Positions 23,869 through 38,800 of a DNA stretch of 64,000 bases are shown piece after piece. The DNA comes from Auanema rhodensis (lineage: Eukaryota; Nematoda; Chromadorea; Rhabditida; Rhabditidae): the NCBI GenBank assembly GCA_964057225.1, contig OZ059898.1:2294001-2358000 (forward strand). The letters run 5' to 3'. The notes below the pieces were generated by a model that was not told the DNA's origin, searched no databases, and was given only the letters and a program-made list of their open reading frames with translations. Position numbers and translations under genes: made by a program. Position 1 is the first letter of the stretch, and each line of letters opens with the position of its first letter.

Positions 23869-25272
23869 TGAAATTTTTCGAAAAAATTTTTGTCAAAATG
23901 TTTTTGGAAGCAATGTTGAGTGTACATGGAAACTCAACATACACTAATGCATCATTTTTCAAACGATCATAACTAATTTTTGTATTAAGCGTTTCTCAAT
24001 GTAGTATAGTGCATTCGATGCGGATTTTTAAGCTGCGTCGATCTGTGTTATCAGATTTGCGCTAGCTTAAAAATGCACCGAGATATCAACTGATATAAGT
24101 TCACACTTATATCCTCGATTTTCACCCTGAAGAAATAATTTTTTCGTTGAATAACATTGTCCATCGTCTTTGCCTTAAAAAAAGGAATCTAAAAACATCT
24201 ACTTTTTGCTAAATTATTTTGAAATTTTTCGAAAAAATTTTTGTCAAAATGTTTTTGGAAGCAATGTTGAGTGTACATGGAAACTCAACATACACTAATG
24301 CATCATTTTTCAAACGATCATAACTAATTTTTGTATTAAGCGTTTCTCAATGTAGTTTAGTGCATTCGATGCGGATTTTTTAGCTGCGTCGATCTGTGTT
24401 ATCAGATTTGCGCTAGCTTAAAAATGTATCGAGATATCAACTGATATAAGTTCACACTTATATCCTCGATTTTCACCCTGAAGAATTAATTTTTTCGTTG
24501 AATAACATTGTCCATCGTCTTTGCCTTGAAAAAAGGAATCTAAAAACATCCACTTTTCGCTAAATTATTTTGAAATTTTTCGAAAAAATTTTCGTCAAAA
24601 TGTTTTTGGAAGCAATGTTGAGTGTACATGGAAACTCAACATACACTAATGCATCATTTTTCAAACGATCATAACTAATTTTTGTATTAAGCGTTTCTCA
24701 ATGTAGTATAGTGCATTCGATGCGGATTTTTAAGCTGCGTCGATCTGTGTTATCAGATTTGCGCTAGCTTAAAAATGTACCGAGATATCAACTGATATAA
24801 GTTCACACTTATATCCTCGATTTTCACCCTGAAGAAATAATTTTTTCGTTGAATAACATTGTCCATCGTCTTTGCCTTGAAAAAAGGAATCTAAAAACAT
24901 CTACTTTTCGCTAAATTATTTTGAAATTTTTCGAAAAAATTTTTGTCAAAATGTTTTTGGAAGCAATGTTGAGTGTACATGAAAACTCAACATACACTAA
25001 TGCATCATTTTTCAAACGATCATAACTAATTTTTGTATTAAGCTTTTCTCAATGTAGTATAGTGCATTCGATGCGGATTTTTAAGCTGCGTCGATCTGTG
25101 TTATCAGATTTGCGCTAGCTTAAAAATGCACCGAGATATCAACTGATATAAGTTCACACTTATATCCTCGATTTTCACCCTGAAGAATTAATTTTTTCGT
25201 TGAATAACATTGTCCATCGTCTTTGCCTTAAAAAAAGGAATCTAAAAACATCTACTTTTCGCTAAATTATTT
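23869..25272. repeat. Partial copy of the 8-mer: 4-monomer unit M69-M72 (1,404 bp)
   Basis: M69-M72 match M61-M64 and M73-M76 one for one, then the series restarts without the second half (M65-M68 type). Between the two full 8-mers the array thus contains only the first half-unit, which is what unequal exchange between misaligned 8-mers would leave. M72 differs by keeping gaattaa and carrying T339C. Confidence 0.85.
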
Positions 25273-28080
25273 TGAAATTTTTCGAAAAAATTTTTGTCAA
25301 AATGTTTTTGGAAGCAATGTTGAGTGTACATGGAAACTCAACATACACTAATGCATCATTTTTCAAACGATCATAACTAATTTTTGTATTAAGCGTTTCT
25401 CAATGTAGTATAGTGCATTCGATGCGGATTTTTAAGCTGCGTCGATCTGTGTTATCAGATTTGCGCTAGCTTAAAAATGCACCGAGATATCAACTGATAT
25501 AAGTTCACACTTATATCCTCGATTTTCACCCTGAAGAAATAATTTTTTCGTTGAATAACATTGTCCATCGTCTTTGCCTTAAAAAAAGGAATCTAAAAAC
25601 ATCTACTTTTTGCTAAATTATTTTGAAATTTTTCGAAAAAATTTTTGTCAAAATGTTTTTGGAAGCAATGTTGAGTGTACATGGAAACTCAACATACACT
25701 AATGCATCATTTTTCAAACGATCATAACTAATTTTTGTATTAAGCGTTTCTCAATGTAGTTTAGTGCATTCGATGCGGATTTTTTAGCTGCGTCGATCTG
25801 TGTTATCAGATTTGCGCTAGCTTAAAAATGTATCGAGATATCAACTGATATAAGTTCACACTTATATCCTCGATTTTCACCCTGAAGAATTAATTTTTTC
25901 GTTGAATAACATTGTCCATCGTCTTTGCCTTGAAAAAAGGAATCTAAAAACATCCACTTTTCGCTAAATTATTTTGAAATTTTTCGAAAAAATTTTCGTC
26001 AAAATGTTTTTGGAAGCAATGTTGAGTGTACATGGAAACTCAACATACACTAATGCATCATTTTTCAAACGATCATAACTAATTTTTGTATTAAGCGTTT
26101 CTCAATGTAGTATAGTGCATTCGATGCGGATTTTTAAGCTGCGTCGATCTGTGTTATCAGATTTGCGCTAGCTTAAAAATGTACCGAGATATCAACTGAT
26201 ATAAGTTCACACTTATATCCTCGATTTTCACCCTGAAGAAATAATTTTTTCGTTGAATAACATTGTCCATCGTCTTTGCCTTGAAAAAAGGAATCTAAAA
26301 ACATCTACTTTTCGCTAAATTATTTTGAAATTTTTCGAAAAAATTTTTGTCAAAATGTTTTTGGAAGCAATGTTGAGTGTACATGAAAACTCAACATACA
26401 CTAATGCATCATTTTTCAAACGATCATAACTAATTTTTGTATTAAGCTTTTCTCAATGTAGTATAGTGCATTCGATGCGGATTTTTAAGCTGCGTCGATC
26501 TGTGTTATCAGATTTGCGCTAGCTTAAAAATGCACCGAGATATCAACTGATATAAGTTCACACTTATATCCTCGATTTTCACCATGAAGAAATAATTTTT
26601 TCGTTGAATAACATTGTCCATCGTCTTTGCCTTAAAAAAAGGAATCTAAAAACATCTACTTTTTGCTAAATTATTTTGAAATTTTTCGAAAAAATTTTTG
26701 TCAAAATGTTTTTGGAAGCAATGTTGAGTGTACATGGAAACTCAACATACACTAATGCATCATTTTTCAAACGATCATAACTAATTTTTGTATTAAGCGT
26801 TTCTCAATGTAGTATAGTGCATTCGATGCGGATTTTTAAGCTGCGTCGATCTGTGTTATCAGATTTGCGCTAGCTTAAAAATGCACCGAGATATCAACTG
26901 ATATAAGTTCACACTTATATCCTCGATTTTCACCCTGAAGAATTAATTTTTTCGTTGAATAACATTGTCCATCGGCTTTGCCTTGAAAAATGGAATCTAA
27001 AAACATCTACTTTTTGCTAAATTATTTTGAAATTTTACGAAAAAATTTTTGTCAAAATGTTTTTGGAAGCAATGTTGAGTGTACATGGAAACTCAACATA
27101 CACTAATGCATCATTTTTCAAACGATCATAACTAATTTTTGTATTAAGCGTTTCTCAATGTAGTATAGTGCATTCGATGCGGATTTTTAAGCTGCGTCGA
27201 TCTGTGTTATCAGATTTGCGCTAGCTTAAAAATGCACCGAGATATCAACTGATATAAGTTCACACTTATATCCTCGATTTTCACCCTGAAGAAATAATTT
27301 TTTCGTTGAATAACATTGTCCATCGTCTTTGCCTTGAAAAAAGGAATCTAAAAACATCTACTTTTTGCTAAATTATTTTGAAATTTTTCGAAAAAATTTT
27401 TGTCAAAATGTTTTTGGAAGCAATGTTGAGTGTACATGGAAACTCAACATACACTAATGCATCATTTTTCAAACGATCATAACTAATTTTTGTATTAAGC
27501 GTTTCTCAATGTAGTTTAGTGCATTCGATGCGGATTTTTTAGCTGCGTCGATCTGTGTTATCAGATTTGCGCTAGCTTAAAAATGTACCGAGATATCAAC
27601 TGATATAAGTTCACACTTATATCCTCGATTTTCACCCTGAAGAATTAATTTTTTCGTTGAATAACATTGTCCATCGTCTTTGCCTTGAAAAAAGGAATCT
27701 AAAAACATCTACTTTTCGCTAAATTATTTTGAAATTTTTCGAAAAAATTTTTGTCAAAATGTTTTTGGAAGCAATGTTGAGTGTACATGGAAACTCAACA
27801 TACACTAATGCATCATTTTTCAAACGATCATAACTAATTTTTGTATTAAGCGTTCTTCAATGTAGTATAGTGCATTCGATGCGGATTTTTAAGCTGCGTC
27901 GATCTGTGTTATCAGATTTGCGCTAGCTGAAAAATGCACCGAGATATCAACTGATATAAGTTCACACTTATATCCTCGATTTTCACCCTGAAGAAATAAT
28001 TTTTTCGTTGAATAACATTGTCCATCGTCTTTGCCTTGAAAAAAGGAATCTAAAAACATCTACTTTTCGCTAAATTATTT
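25273..28080. repeat. 8-monomer higher-order repeat copy 2, M73-M80 (2,808 bp)
   Basis: All eight members match M61-M68 at an offset of exactly 12 monomers (4,212 bp), including the rare ttttacga (M66/M78) and the cgttcttc plus ctgaaaaat combination (M68/M80). M76 carries a private accatgaag, and M80 has gaaataa where M68 has gaattaa. Confidence 0.85.
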
Positions 28081-29484
28081 TGAAATTTTTCGAAAAAATT
28101 TTTGTCAAAATGTTTTTGGAAGCAATGTTGAGTGTACATGGAAACTCAACATACACTAATGCATCATTTTTCAAACGATCATAACTAATTTTTGTATTAA
28201 GCGTTTCTCAATGTAGTATAGTGCATTCGATGCGGATTTTTAAGCTGCGTCGATCTGTGTTATCAGATTTGCGCTAGCTTAAAAATGCACCGAGATATCA
28301 ACTGATATAAGTTCACACTTATATCCTCGATTTTCACCCTGAAGAAATAATTTTTTCGTTGAATAACATTGTCCATCGTCTTTGCCTTGAAAAAAGGAAT
28401 CTAAAAACATCTACTTTTTGCTAAATTATTTTGAAATTTTTCGAAAAAATTTTTGTCAAAATGTTTTTGGAAGCAATGTTGAGTGTACATGGAAACTCAA
28501 CATACACTAATGCATCATTTTTCAAACGATCATAACTAATTTTTGTATTAAGCGTTTCTCAATGTAGTATAGTGCATTCGATGCGGATTTTTTAGCTGCG
28601 TCGATCTGTGTTATCAGATTTGCGCTAGCTTAAAAATGCACCGAGATATCAACTGATATAAGTTCACACTTATATCCTCGATTTTCACCCTGAAGAAATA
28701 ATTTTTTCGTTGAATAACATTGTCCATCGTCTTTGCCTTGAAAAAAGGAATCTAAAAACATCTACTTTTTGCTAAATTATTTTGAAATTTTTCGAAAAAA
28801 TTTTTGTCAAAATGTTTTTGGAAGCAATGTTGAGTGTACATGGAAACTCAACATACACTAATGCATCATTTTTCAAACGATCATAACTAATTTTTGTATT
28901 AAGCGTTTCTCAATGTAGTATAGTGCATTCGATGCGGATTTTTTAGCTGCGTCGATCTGTGTTATCAGATTTGCGCTAGCTTAAAAATGCACCGAGATAT
29001 CAACTGATATAAGTTCACACTTATATCCTCGATTTACACCCTGAAGAATTAGTTTTTTCGTTGAATAACATTGTCCATCGTCTTTGCCTTGAAAAAAGGA
29101 ATCTAAAAACATCTACTTTTTGCTAAATTATTTTGAAATTTTTCGAAAAAATTTTTGTCAAAATGTTTTTGGAAGCAATGTTGAGTGTACATGGAAACTC
29201 AACATACACTAATGCATCATTTTTCAAACGATCATAACTAATTTTTGTATTAAGCGTTTCTCAATGTAGTATAGTGCATTCGATGCGGATTTTTTAGCTG
29301 CGTCGATCTGTGTTATCAGATTTGCGCTAGCTTAAAAATGCACCGAGATATCAACTGATATAAGTTCACACTTATATCCTCGATTTTCACCCTGAAGAAA
29401 TAATTTTTTCGTTGAATAACATCGTCCATCGTCTTTGCCTTGAAAAAAGGAATCTAAAAACATCTACTTTTTGCTAAATTATTT

Positions 29485-31590
29485 TGAAATTTTTCGAAAA
29501 AATTTTTGTCAAAATGTTTTTGGAAGCAATGTTGAGTGTACATGGAAACTCAACATACACTAATGCATCATTTTTCAAACGATCATAACTAATTTTTGTA
29601 TTAAGCGTTCTTCAATGTAGTATAGTGCATTCGATGCGGAGTTTTAAGCTGCGTCGATCTGTGTTATCAGATTTGCGCTAGCTTAAAAATGCACCGAGAT
29701 ATCAACTGATATAAGTTCACACTTATATCCTCGATTTTCACCCTGAAGAATTAATTTTTTCGTTGAATAACATTGTCCATCGTCTTTGCCTTGAAAAATG
29801 GAATCTAAAAACATCTACTTTTTGCTAAATTATTTTGAATTTTTTCGAAAAAATTTTTGTCAAAATGTTTTTGGAAGCAATGTTGAGTGTACATGGAAAC
29901 TCAACATACACTAATGCATCATTTTTCAAACGATCATAACTAATTTTTGTATTAAGCGTTCTTTAATGTAGTATAGTGCATTCGATGCGGATTTTTAAGC
30001 TGCGTCGATCTGTGTTATCAGATTTGCGCTAGCTTAAAAATGCACCGAGATATCAACTGATATAAGTTCACACTTATATCCTCGATTTTCACCCTGAAGA
30101 ATTAATTTTTTCGTTGAATAACATTGTCCATCGTCTTTGCCTTGAAAAATGGAATCTAAAAACATCTACTTTTTGCTAAATTATTTTGAATTTTTTCGAA
30201 AAAATTTTTGTCAAAATGTTTTTGGAAGCAATGTTGAGTGTACATGGAAACTCAACATACACTAATGCATCATTTTTCAAACGATCATAACTAATTTTTG
30301 TATTAAGCGGTCTTCAATGTAGTATAGTGCATTCGATGCGGATTTTTAAGCTGCGTCGATCTGTGTTATCAGATTTGCGCTAGCTTAAAAATGCACCGAG
30401 ATATCAACTGATATAAGTTCACACATATATCCTCGATTTTCACCCTGAAGAATTAATTTTTTCGTTGAATAACATTGTTCATCGTCTTTGCCTTGAAAAA
30501 AGGAATCTAGAAACATCTACTTTTTGCTAAATTATTTTGAAATTTTTCGAAAAAATTTTTGTCAAAATGTTTTTGGAAGCAATGTTGAGTGTACATGGAA
30601 ACTCAACATACACTAATGCATCATTTTTCAAACGATCATAACTAATTTTTGTATTAAGCGTTCTTCAATGTAGTATAGTGCATTCGATGCGGATTTTTAA
30701 GCTGCGTCGATCTGTGTTATCAGATTTGCGCTAGCTTAAAAATGCACCGAGATATCAACTGATATAAGTTCACACTTATATCCTCGATTTTCACCCTGAA
30801 GAATTAATTTTTTCGTTGAATAACATTGTCCATCGTCTTTGCCTTGAAAAATGGAATCTAAAAACATCTACTTTTTGCTAAATTATTTTGAATTTTTTCG
30901 AAAAAATTTTTGTCAAAATGTTTTTGGAAGCAATGTTGAGTGTACATGGAAACTCAACATACACTAATGCATCATTTTTCAAACGATCATAACTAATTTT
31001 TGTATTAAGCGGTCTTCAATGTAGTATAGTGCATTCGATGCGGATTTTTAAGCTGCGTCGATCTGTGTTATCAGATTTGCGCTAGCTTAAAAATGCACCG
31101 AGATATCAACTGATATAAGTTCACACATATATCCTCGATTTTCACCCTGAAGAATTAATTTTTTCGTTGAATAACATTGTCCATCGTCTTTGCCTTGAAA
31201 AAAGGAATCTAGAAACATCTACTTTTTGCTAAATTATTTTGAAATTTTTCGAAAAAATTTTTGTCAAAATGTTTTTGGAAGCAATGTTGAGTGTACATGG
31301 AAACTCAACATACACTAATGCATCATTTTTCAAACGATCATAACTAATTTTTGTATTAAGCGTTCTTCAATGTAGTATAGTGCATTCGATGCGGATTTTT
31401 AAGCTGCGTCGATCTGTGTTATCAGATTTGCGCTAGCTTAAAAATGCACCGAGATATCAACTGATATAAGTTCACACTTATATCCTCGATTTTCACCCTG
31501 AAGAATTAATTTTTTCGTTGAATAACATTGTCCATCGTCTTTGCCTTGAAAAATGGAATCTAAAAACATCTACTTTTTGCTAAATTATTT
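29485..31590. repeat. Region C: cgttcttc / cggtcttc alternating monomers, M85-M90
   Basis: M86 carries A5T and cgttctttaatg. M87 and M89 carry A5T, cggtcttc, cacatat and ctagaaac. M88 and M90 carry cgttcttc and aatgg without A5T. M87-M90 is a 702-bp dimer repeated twice. These are the monomer types that are amplified in region F. M84, just before, shares catcgtcc with M112, just before region F. Confidence 0.8.
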
Positions 31591-34500
31591 TGAAATTTTT
31601 CGAAAAAATTTTTGTCAAAATGTTTTTGGAAGCAATGTTGAGTGTACATGGAAACTCAACATACACTAATGCATCATTTTTCAAACGATTATAACTAATT
31701 TTTGTATCAAGCGTTTCTCAATGTAGTATAGTGCATTCGATGCGGATTTTTAAGCTGCGTCGATCTGTGTTATCAGATTTGCGCTAGCTTAAAAATGCAC
31801 CGAGATATCAACTTTTATAAGTTCACACTTATATCCTCGATTTTCACCCTGAAGAATTAATTTTTTCGTTGAATAACATTGTCCATCGTCTTTGCCTTGA
31901 AAAATGGAATCTAAAAACATCTACTTTTTGCTAAATTATTTTGAATTTTTTCGAAAAAATTTTTGTCAAAATGTTTTTGGAAGCAATGTTGAGTGTACAT
32001 GGAAACTCAACATACACTAATGCATCATTTTTCAAACGATGATAACTAATTTTTGTATCAAGTGTTTCTCGATGTAGTATAGTGCATTCGATGCGGATTT
32101 TTAAGCTGCGTCGATCTGTGTTATCAGATTTGCGCTAGCTTAAAAATGCACCGAGATATCAACTGATATAAGTTCACACTTATATCCTCGATTTTCACCC
32201 TGAAGAATTAATTTTTTCGTTGAATAACATTGTCCATCGTCTTTGCCTTAAAAAATGAAATCTAAAAACATCTACTTTTTGCTAAATTATTTTGAAATTT
32301 TTCGAAACAATTTTTGTCAAAATGTTTTTGGAAGCAATGTTGAGTGTACATGGAAACTCAACATACACTAATGCATCATTTTTCAAACGATTATAACTAA
32401 TTTTTGTATCAAGCGTTTCTCAATGTAGTATAGTGCATTCGATGCGGATTTTTGAGCTGCGTCGATCTGTGTTATCAGATTTGCGCTAGCTTAAAAATGC
32501 ACCGAGATATCAACTGATATAAGTTCACACTTATATCCTCGATTTTCACCCTGAAGAATTAATTTTTTCGTTGAATAACATTGTCCATCGTCTTTGCCTT
32601 GAAAAATGAAATCTAAAAACATCTACTTTTTGCTAAATTATTTTGAAATTTTTCGAAACAATTTTTGTCAAAATGTTTTTGGAAGCAATGTTGAGTGTAC
32701 ATGGAAACTCAACATACACTAATGCATCATTTTTCAAACGATTATAACTAATTTTTGTATCAAGCGTTTCTCAATGTAGTATAGTGCATTCGATGCGGAT
32801 TTTTGAGCTGCGTCGATCTGTGTTATCAGATTTGCGCTAGCTTAAAAATGCACCGAGATATCAACTTTTATAAGTTCACACTTATATCCTCGATTTTCAC
32901 CCTGAAGAATTAATTTTTTCGTTGAATAACATTGTCCATCGTCTTTGCCTTGAAAAATGGAATCTAAAAACATCTACTTTTTGCTAAATTATTTTGAATT
33001 TTTTCGAAAAAATTTTTGTCAAAATGTTTTTGGAAGCAATGTTGAGTGTACATGGAAACTCAACATACACTAATGCATCATTTTTCAAACGATCATAACT
33101 AATTTTTGTATCAAGTGTTTCTCGATGTAGTATAGTGCATTCGATGCGGATTTTTAAGCTGCGTCGATCTGTGTTATCAGATTTGCGCTAGCTTAAAAAT
33201 GCACCGAGATATCAACTGATATAAGTTCACACTTATATCCTCGATTTTCACCCTGAAGAATTAATTTTTTCGTTGAATAACATTGTCCATCGTCTTTGCC
33301 TTGAAAAATGAAATCTAAAAACATCTACTTTTTGCTAAATTATTTTGAAATTTTTCGAAACAATTTTTGTCAAAATGTTTTTGGAAGCAATGTTGAGTGT
33401 ACATGGAAACTCAACATACACTAATGCATCATTTTTCAAACGATTATAACTAATTTTTGTATCAAGCGTTTCTCAATGTAGTATAGTGCATTCGATGCGG
33501 ATTTTTGAGCTGCGTCGATCTGTGTTATCAGATTTGCGCTAGCTTAAAAATGCACCGAGATATCAACTGATATAAGTTCACACTTATATCCTCGATTTTC
33601 ACCCTGAAGAATTAATTTTTTCGTTGAATAACATTGTCCATCGTCTTTGCCTTGAAAAATGAAATCTAAAAACATCTACTTTTTGCTAAATTATTTTGAA
33701 ATTTTTCGAAACAATTTTTGTCAAAATGTTTTTGGAAGCAATGTTGAGTGTACATGGAAACTCAACATACACTAATGCATCATTTTTCAAACGATTATAA
33801 CTAATTTTTGTATCAAGCGTTTCTCAATGTAGTATAGTGCATTCGATGCGGATTTTTGAGCTGCGTCGATCTGTGTTATCAGATTTGCGCTAGCTTAAAA
33901 ATGCACCGAGATATCAACTTTTATAAGTTCACACTTATATCCTCGATTTTCACCCTGAAGAATTAATTTTTTCGTTGAATAACATTGTCCATCGTCTTTG
34001 CCTTGAAAAATGGAATCTAAAAACATCTACTTTTTGCTGAATTATTTTGAAATTTTTCGAAAAAATTTTTGTCAAAATGTTTTTGGAAGCAATGTTGAGT
34101 GTACATGGAAACTCAACATACACTAATGCATCATTTTTCAAACGATTATAACTAATTTTTGTATCAAGCGTTTCTCAATGTAGTATAGTGCATTCGATGC
34201 GGATTTTTTAGCTGCGTCGATCTGTGTTATCAGATTTGCGCTAGCTTAAAAATGCACCGAGATATCAACTGATATAAGTTCACACTTATATCCTCGATTT
34301 TCACCCTGAAGAATTAATTTTTTCGTTGAATAACATTGTCCATCGTCTTTGCCTTGAAAAATGGAATCTAAAAACATCTACTTTTTGCTAAATTATTTTG
34401 AATTTTTTCGAAAAAATTTTTGTCAAAATGTTTTTGGAAGCAATGTTGAGTGTACATGGAAACTCAACATACACTAATGCATCATTTTTCAAACGATCAT

Positions 34501-35802
34501 AACTAATTTTTGTATCAAGTGTTTCTCAATGTAGTATAGTGCATTCGATGCGGATTTTTAAGCTGCGTCGATCTGTGTTATCAGATTTGCGCTAGCTTAA
34601 AAATGCACCGAGATAACAACTGATATAAGTTCACACTTATATCCTCGATTTTCACCCTGAAGAATTAATTTTTTCGTTGAATAACATTGTCCATCGTCTT
34701 TGCCTTGAAAAATGAAATCTAAAAACATCTACTTTTTGCTAAATTATTTTGAAATTTTTCGAAACAATTTTTGACAAAATGTTTTTGGAAGCAATGTTGA
34801 GTGTACATGGAAACTCAACATACACTAATGCATCATTTTTCAAACGATTATAACTAATTTTTGTATCAAGCGTTTCTCAATGTAGTATAGTGCATTCGAT
34901 GCGGTTTTGTTAGCTGCGTCGATCTGTGTTATCAGATTTGCGCTAGCTTAAAAATGCACCGAGATATCAACTGATATAAGTTCACACTTATATCCTCGAT
35001 TTTCACCCTGAAGAATTAATTTTTTCGTTGAATAACATTGTCCATCGTCTTTGCCTTGAAAAATGAAATCTAAAAACATCTACTTTTTGCTAAATTATTT
35101 TGAAATTTTTCGAAACAATTTTTGTCAAAATGTTTTTGGAAGCAATGTTGAGTGTACATGGAAACTCAACATACACTAATGCATCATTTTTCAAACGATT
35201 ATAACTAATTTTTGTATCAAGCGTTTCTCAATGTAGTATAGTGCATTCGATGCGGATTTTTGAGCTGCGTCGATCTGTGTTATCAGATTTGCGCTAGCTT
35301 AAAAATGCACCGAGATATCAACTTTTATAAGTTCACACTTATATCCTCGATTTTCACCCTGAAGAATTAATTTTTTCGTTGAATAACATTGTCCATCGTC
35401 TTTGCCTTGAAAAATGGAATCTAAAAACATCTACTTTTTGCTGAATTATTTTGAAATTTTTCGAAAAAATTTTTGTCAAAATGTTTTTGGAAGCAATGTT
35501 GAGTGTACATGGAAACTCAACATACACTAATGCATCATTTTTCAAACGATTATAACTAATTTTTGTATCAAGCGTTTCTCAATGTAGTATAGTGCATTCG
35601 ATGCGGATTTTTTAGCTGCGTCGATCTGTGTTATCAGATTTGCGCTAGCTTAAAAATGCACCGAGATATCAACTTTTATAAGTTCACACTTATATCCTCG
35701 ATTTTCACCCTGAAGAATTAATTTTTTCGTTGAATAACATTGTCCATCGTCTTTGCCTTGAAAAATGGAATCTAAAAACATCTACTTATTGCTGAATTAT
35801 TT
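31591..35802. repeat. Region D: 3-monomer higher-order repeats, M91-M102
   Basis: The unit has three members: first, A5T, caagtg and aatgaaa; second, gaaacaat (A16C), C100T, caagcg and aatgaaa; third, A16C, C100T, A162G and the GA-to-TT change at r224-r225. It occurs as M92-M94, M95-M97 and M99-M101 (1,053 bp each); M100 replaces A162G with its own change. Single A162T monomers, M98 and M102, follow the second and third copies. M97, M101 and M102 carry A343G, which opens the 63-codon frame in M97 and M101 but not in M102. Confidence 0.8.
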
Positions 35803-38800
35803 TGAAATTTTTCGAAAAAATTTTTGTCAAAAAGTTTTTGGAAGCAATGTTGAGTGTACATGGAAACTCAACATACACTAATGCATCATTTTTCAAACGA
35901 TCATAACTAATTTTTGTATCAAGTGTTTCTCAATGTAGTATAGTGCATTCGATGCGGATTTTTAAGCTGCGTCGATCTGTGTTATCAGATTTGCGCTAGC
36001 TTAAAAATGCACCGAGATATCAACTGATATAAGTTCACACTTATATCCTCGATTTTCACCCTGAAGAATTAATTTTTTCGTTGAATAACATTGTCCATCG
36101 TCTTTGCCTTGAAAAAAGGAATCTAAAAACATCTACTTTTTGCTAAATTATTTTGAAATTTTTCGAAAAAATTTTTGTCAAAATGTTTTTGGAAGCAATG
36201 TTGAGTGTACATGAAAACTCAACATACACTTATGCATCATTTTTCAAACGATCATAACTAATTTTTGTATTAAGCGTTTCTCAATGTAGTATAGTGCATT
36301 CGATGCGGATTTTTAAGCTGCGTCGATCTGTGTTATCAGATTTGCGCTAGCTTAAAAATGCACCGAGATATCAACTGATATAAGTTCACACTTATATCCT
36401 CGATTTTCACCCTGAAGAAATAATTTTTTCGTTGAATAACATTGTCCATCGTCTTTGCCTTGAAAAAAGGAATCTAAAAACATCTACTTTTCGCTAAATT
36501 ATTCTGAAATTTTTCGAAAAAATTTTTGTCAAAATGTTTTTGGAAGCAATGTTGAGTGTACATGGAAACTCAACATACACTAATGCATCATTTTTCAAAC
36601 GATCATAACTAATTTTTGTATTAAGCGTTTCTCAATGTAGTATAGTGCATTCGATGCGGATTTTTAAGCTGCGTCGATCTGTGTTATCAGATTTGCGCTA
36701 GCTTAAAAATGCACCGAGATATCAACTGATATAAGTTCACACTTATATCCTCGATTTTCACCCTGAAGAAATAATTTTTTCGTTGAATAACATTGTCCAT
36801 CGTCTTTGCCTTGAAAAAAGGAATCTAAAAACATCTACTTTTTGCTAAATTATTTTGAAATTTTTCGAAAAAATTTTTGTCAAAATGTTTTTGGAAGCAA
36901 TGTTGAGTGTACATGGAAACTCAACATACACTAATGCATCATTTTTCAAACGATCATAACTAATTTTTGTATTAAGCGTTTCTCAATGTATCATAGTGCA
37001 TTCGATGCGGATTTTTAAGCTGCGTCGATCTGTGTTATCAGATTTGCGCTAGCTTAAAAATGCACCGAGATATCAACTGATATAAGTTCACACTTATATC
37101 CTCGATTTTCACCCTGAAGAATTAATTTTTTCGTTGAATAACATTGTCCATCGTCTTTGCCTTGGAAAATGGAATCTAAAAACATCTACTTTTTGCTGAA
37201 TTATTTTGAAATTTTTCGAAAAAATTTTTGTCAAAAAGTTTTTGGAAGCAATGTTGAGTGTACATGGAAACTCAACATACACTAATGCATCATTTTTCAA
37301 ACGATCATAACTAATTTTTGTATCAAGTGTTTCTCAATGTAGTATAGTGCATTCGATGCGGATTTTTAAGCTGCGTCGATCTGTGTTATCAGATTTGCGC
37401 TAGCTTAAAAATGCACCGAGATATCAACTGATATAAGTTCACACTTATATCCTCGATTTTCACCCTGAAGAATTAATTTTTTCGTTGAATAACATTGTCC
37501 ATCGTCTTTGCCTTGAAAAAATGAATCTAAAAACATCTACTTTTTGCTAAATTATTTTGAAATTTTTCGAAAAAATTTTTGTCAAAATGTTTTTGGAAGC
37601 AATGTTGAGTGTACATGAAAACTCAACATACACTTATGCATCATTTTTCAAACGATCATAACTAATTTTTGTATTAAGCGTTTCTCAATGTAGTATAGTG
37701 CATTCGATGCGGATTTTTAAGCTGCGTCGATCTGTGTTATCAGATTTGCGCTAGCTTAAAAATGCACCGAGATATCAACTGATATAAGTTCACACTTATA
37801 TCCTCGATTTTCACCCTGAAGAAATAATTTTTTCGTTGAATAACATTGTCCATCGTCTTTGCCTTGAAAAAAGGAATCTAAAAACATCTACTTTTCGCTA
37901 AATTATTTTGAAATTTTTCGAAAAAATTTTTGTCAAAATGTTTTTGGAAGCAATGTTGAGTGTACATGGAAACTCAACATACACTAATGCATCATTTTTC
38001 AAACGATCATAACTAATTTTTGTATTAAGCGTTTCTCAATGTAGTATAGTGCATTCGATGCGGATTTTTAAGCTGCGTCGATCTGTGTTATCAGATTTGC
38101 GCTAGCTTAAAAATGCACCGAGATATTAACTGATATAAGTTCACACTTATATCCTCGATTTTCACCCTGAAGAAATAATTTTTTCGTTGAATAACATTGT
38201 CCATCGTCTTTGCCTTGAAAAAAGGAATCTAAAAACATCTACTTTTTGCTAAATTATTTTGAAATTTTTCGAAAAAATTTTTGTCAAAATGTTTTTGGAA
38301 GCAATGTTGAGTGTACATGGAAACTCAACATACACTAATGCATCATTTTTCAAACGATCATAACTAATTTTTGTATTAAGCGTTTCTCAATGTAGTATAG
38401 TGCATTCGATGCGGATTTTTAAGCTGCGTCGATCTGTGTTATCAGATTTGCGCTAGCTTAAAAATGCACCGAGATATCAACTGATATAAGTTCACACTTA
38501 TATCCTCGATTTTCACCCTGAAGAATTAATTTTTTCGTTGAATAACATTGTCCATCGTCTTTGCCTTGAAAAAAGGAATTTAAAAACTTCTACTTTTTGC
38601 TAAATTATTTTGAAATTTTTCGAAAAAATTTTTGTCAAAATGTTTTTGGAAGCAATGTTGAGTGTACATGGAAACTCAACATACACTAATGCATCATTTT
38701 TCAAACGATCATAACTAATTTTTGTATTAAGCGTTTCTCAATGTAGTATAGTGCATTCGATGCGGATTTTTAAGCTGCGTCGATCTGTGTTATCAGATTT

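Larger units (their letters stand above)
15445..29484. repeat. Region B: nested 4-mer and 8-mer subarray, M45-M84
   Basis: C255G disappears and new marks appear: gaaataa (T267A), ccttaaaa (G309A), agtttag (A140T region), A162T, tgtatcg or tgtaccg (C208T), catccac, T339C and cggcttt. These combine into ordered monomer series that recur several times. M51, M52, M55 and M56 form a separate pair with caagtg and ataccc marks. M82-M84 at the end share A162T. No gene or non-satellite sequence is present. Confidence 0.8.
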
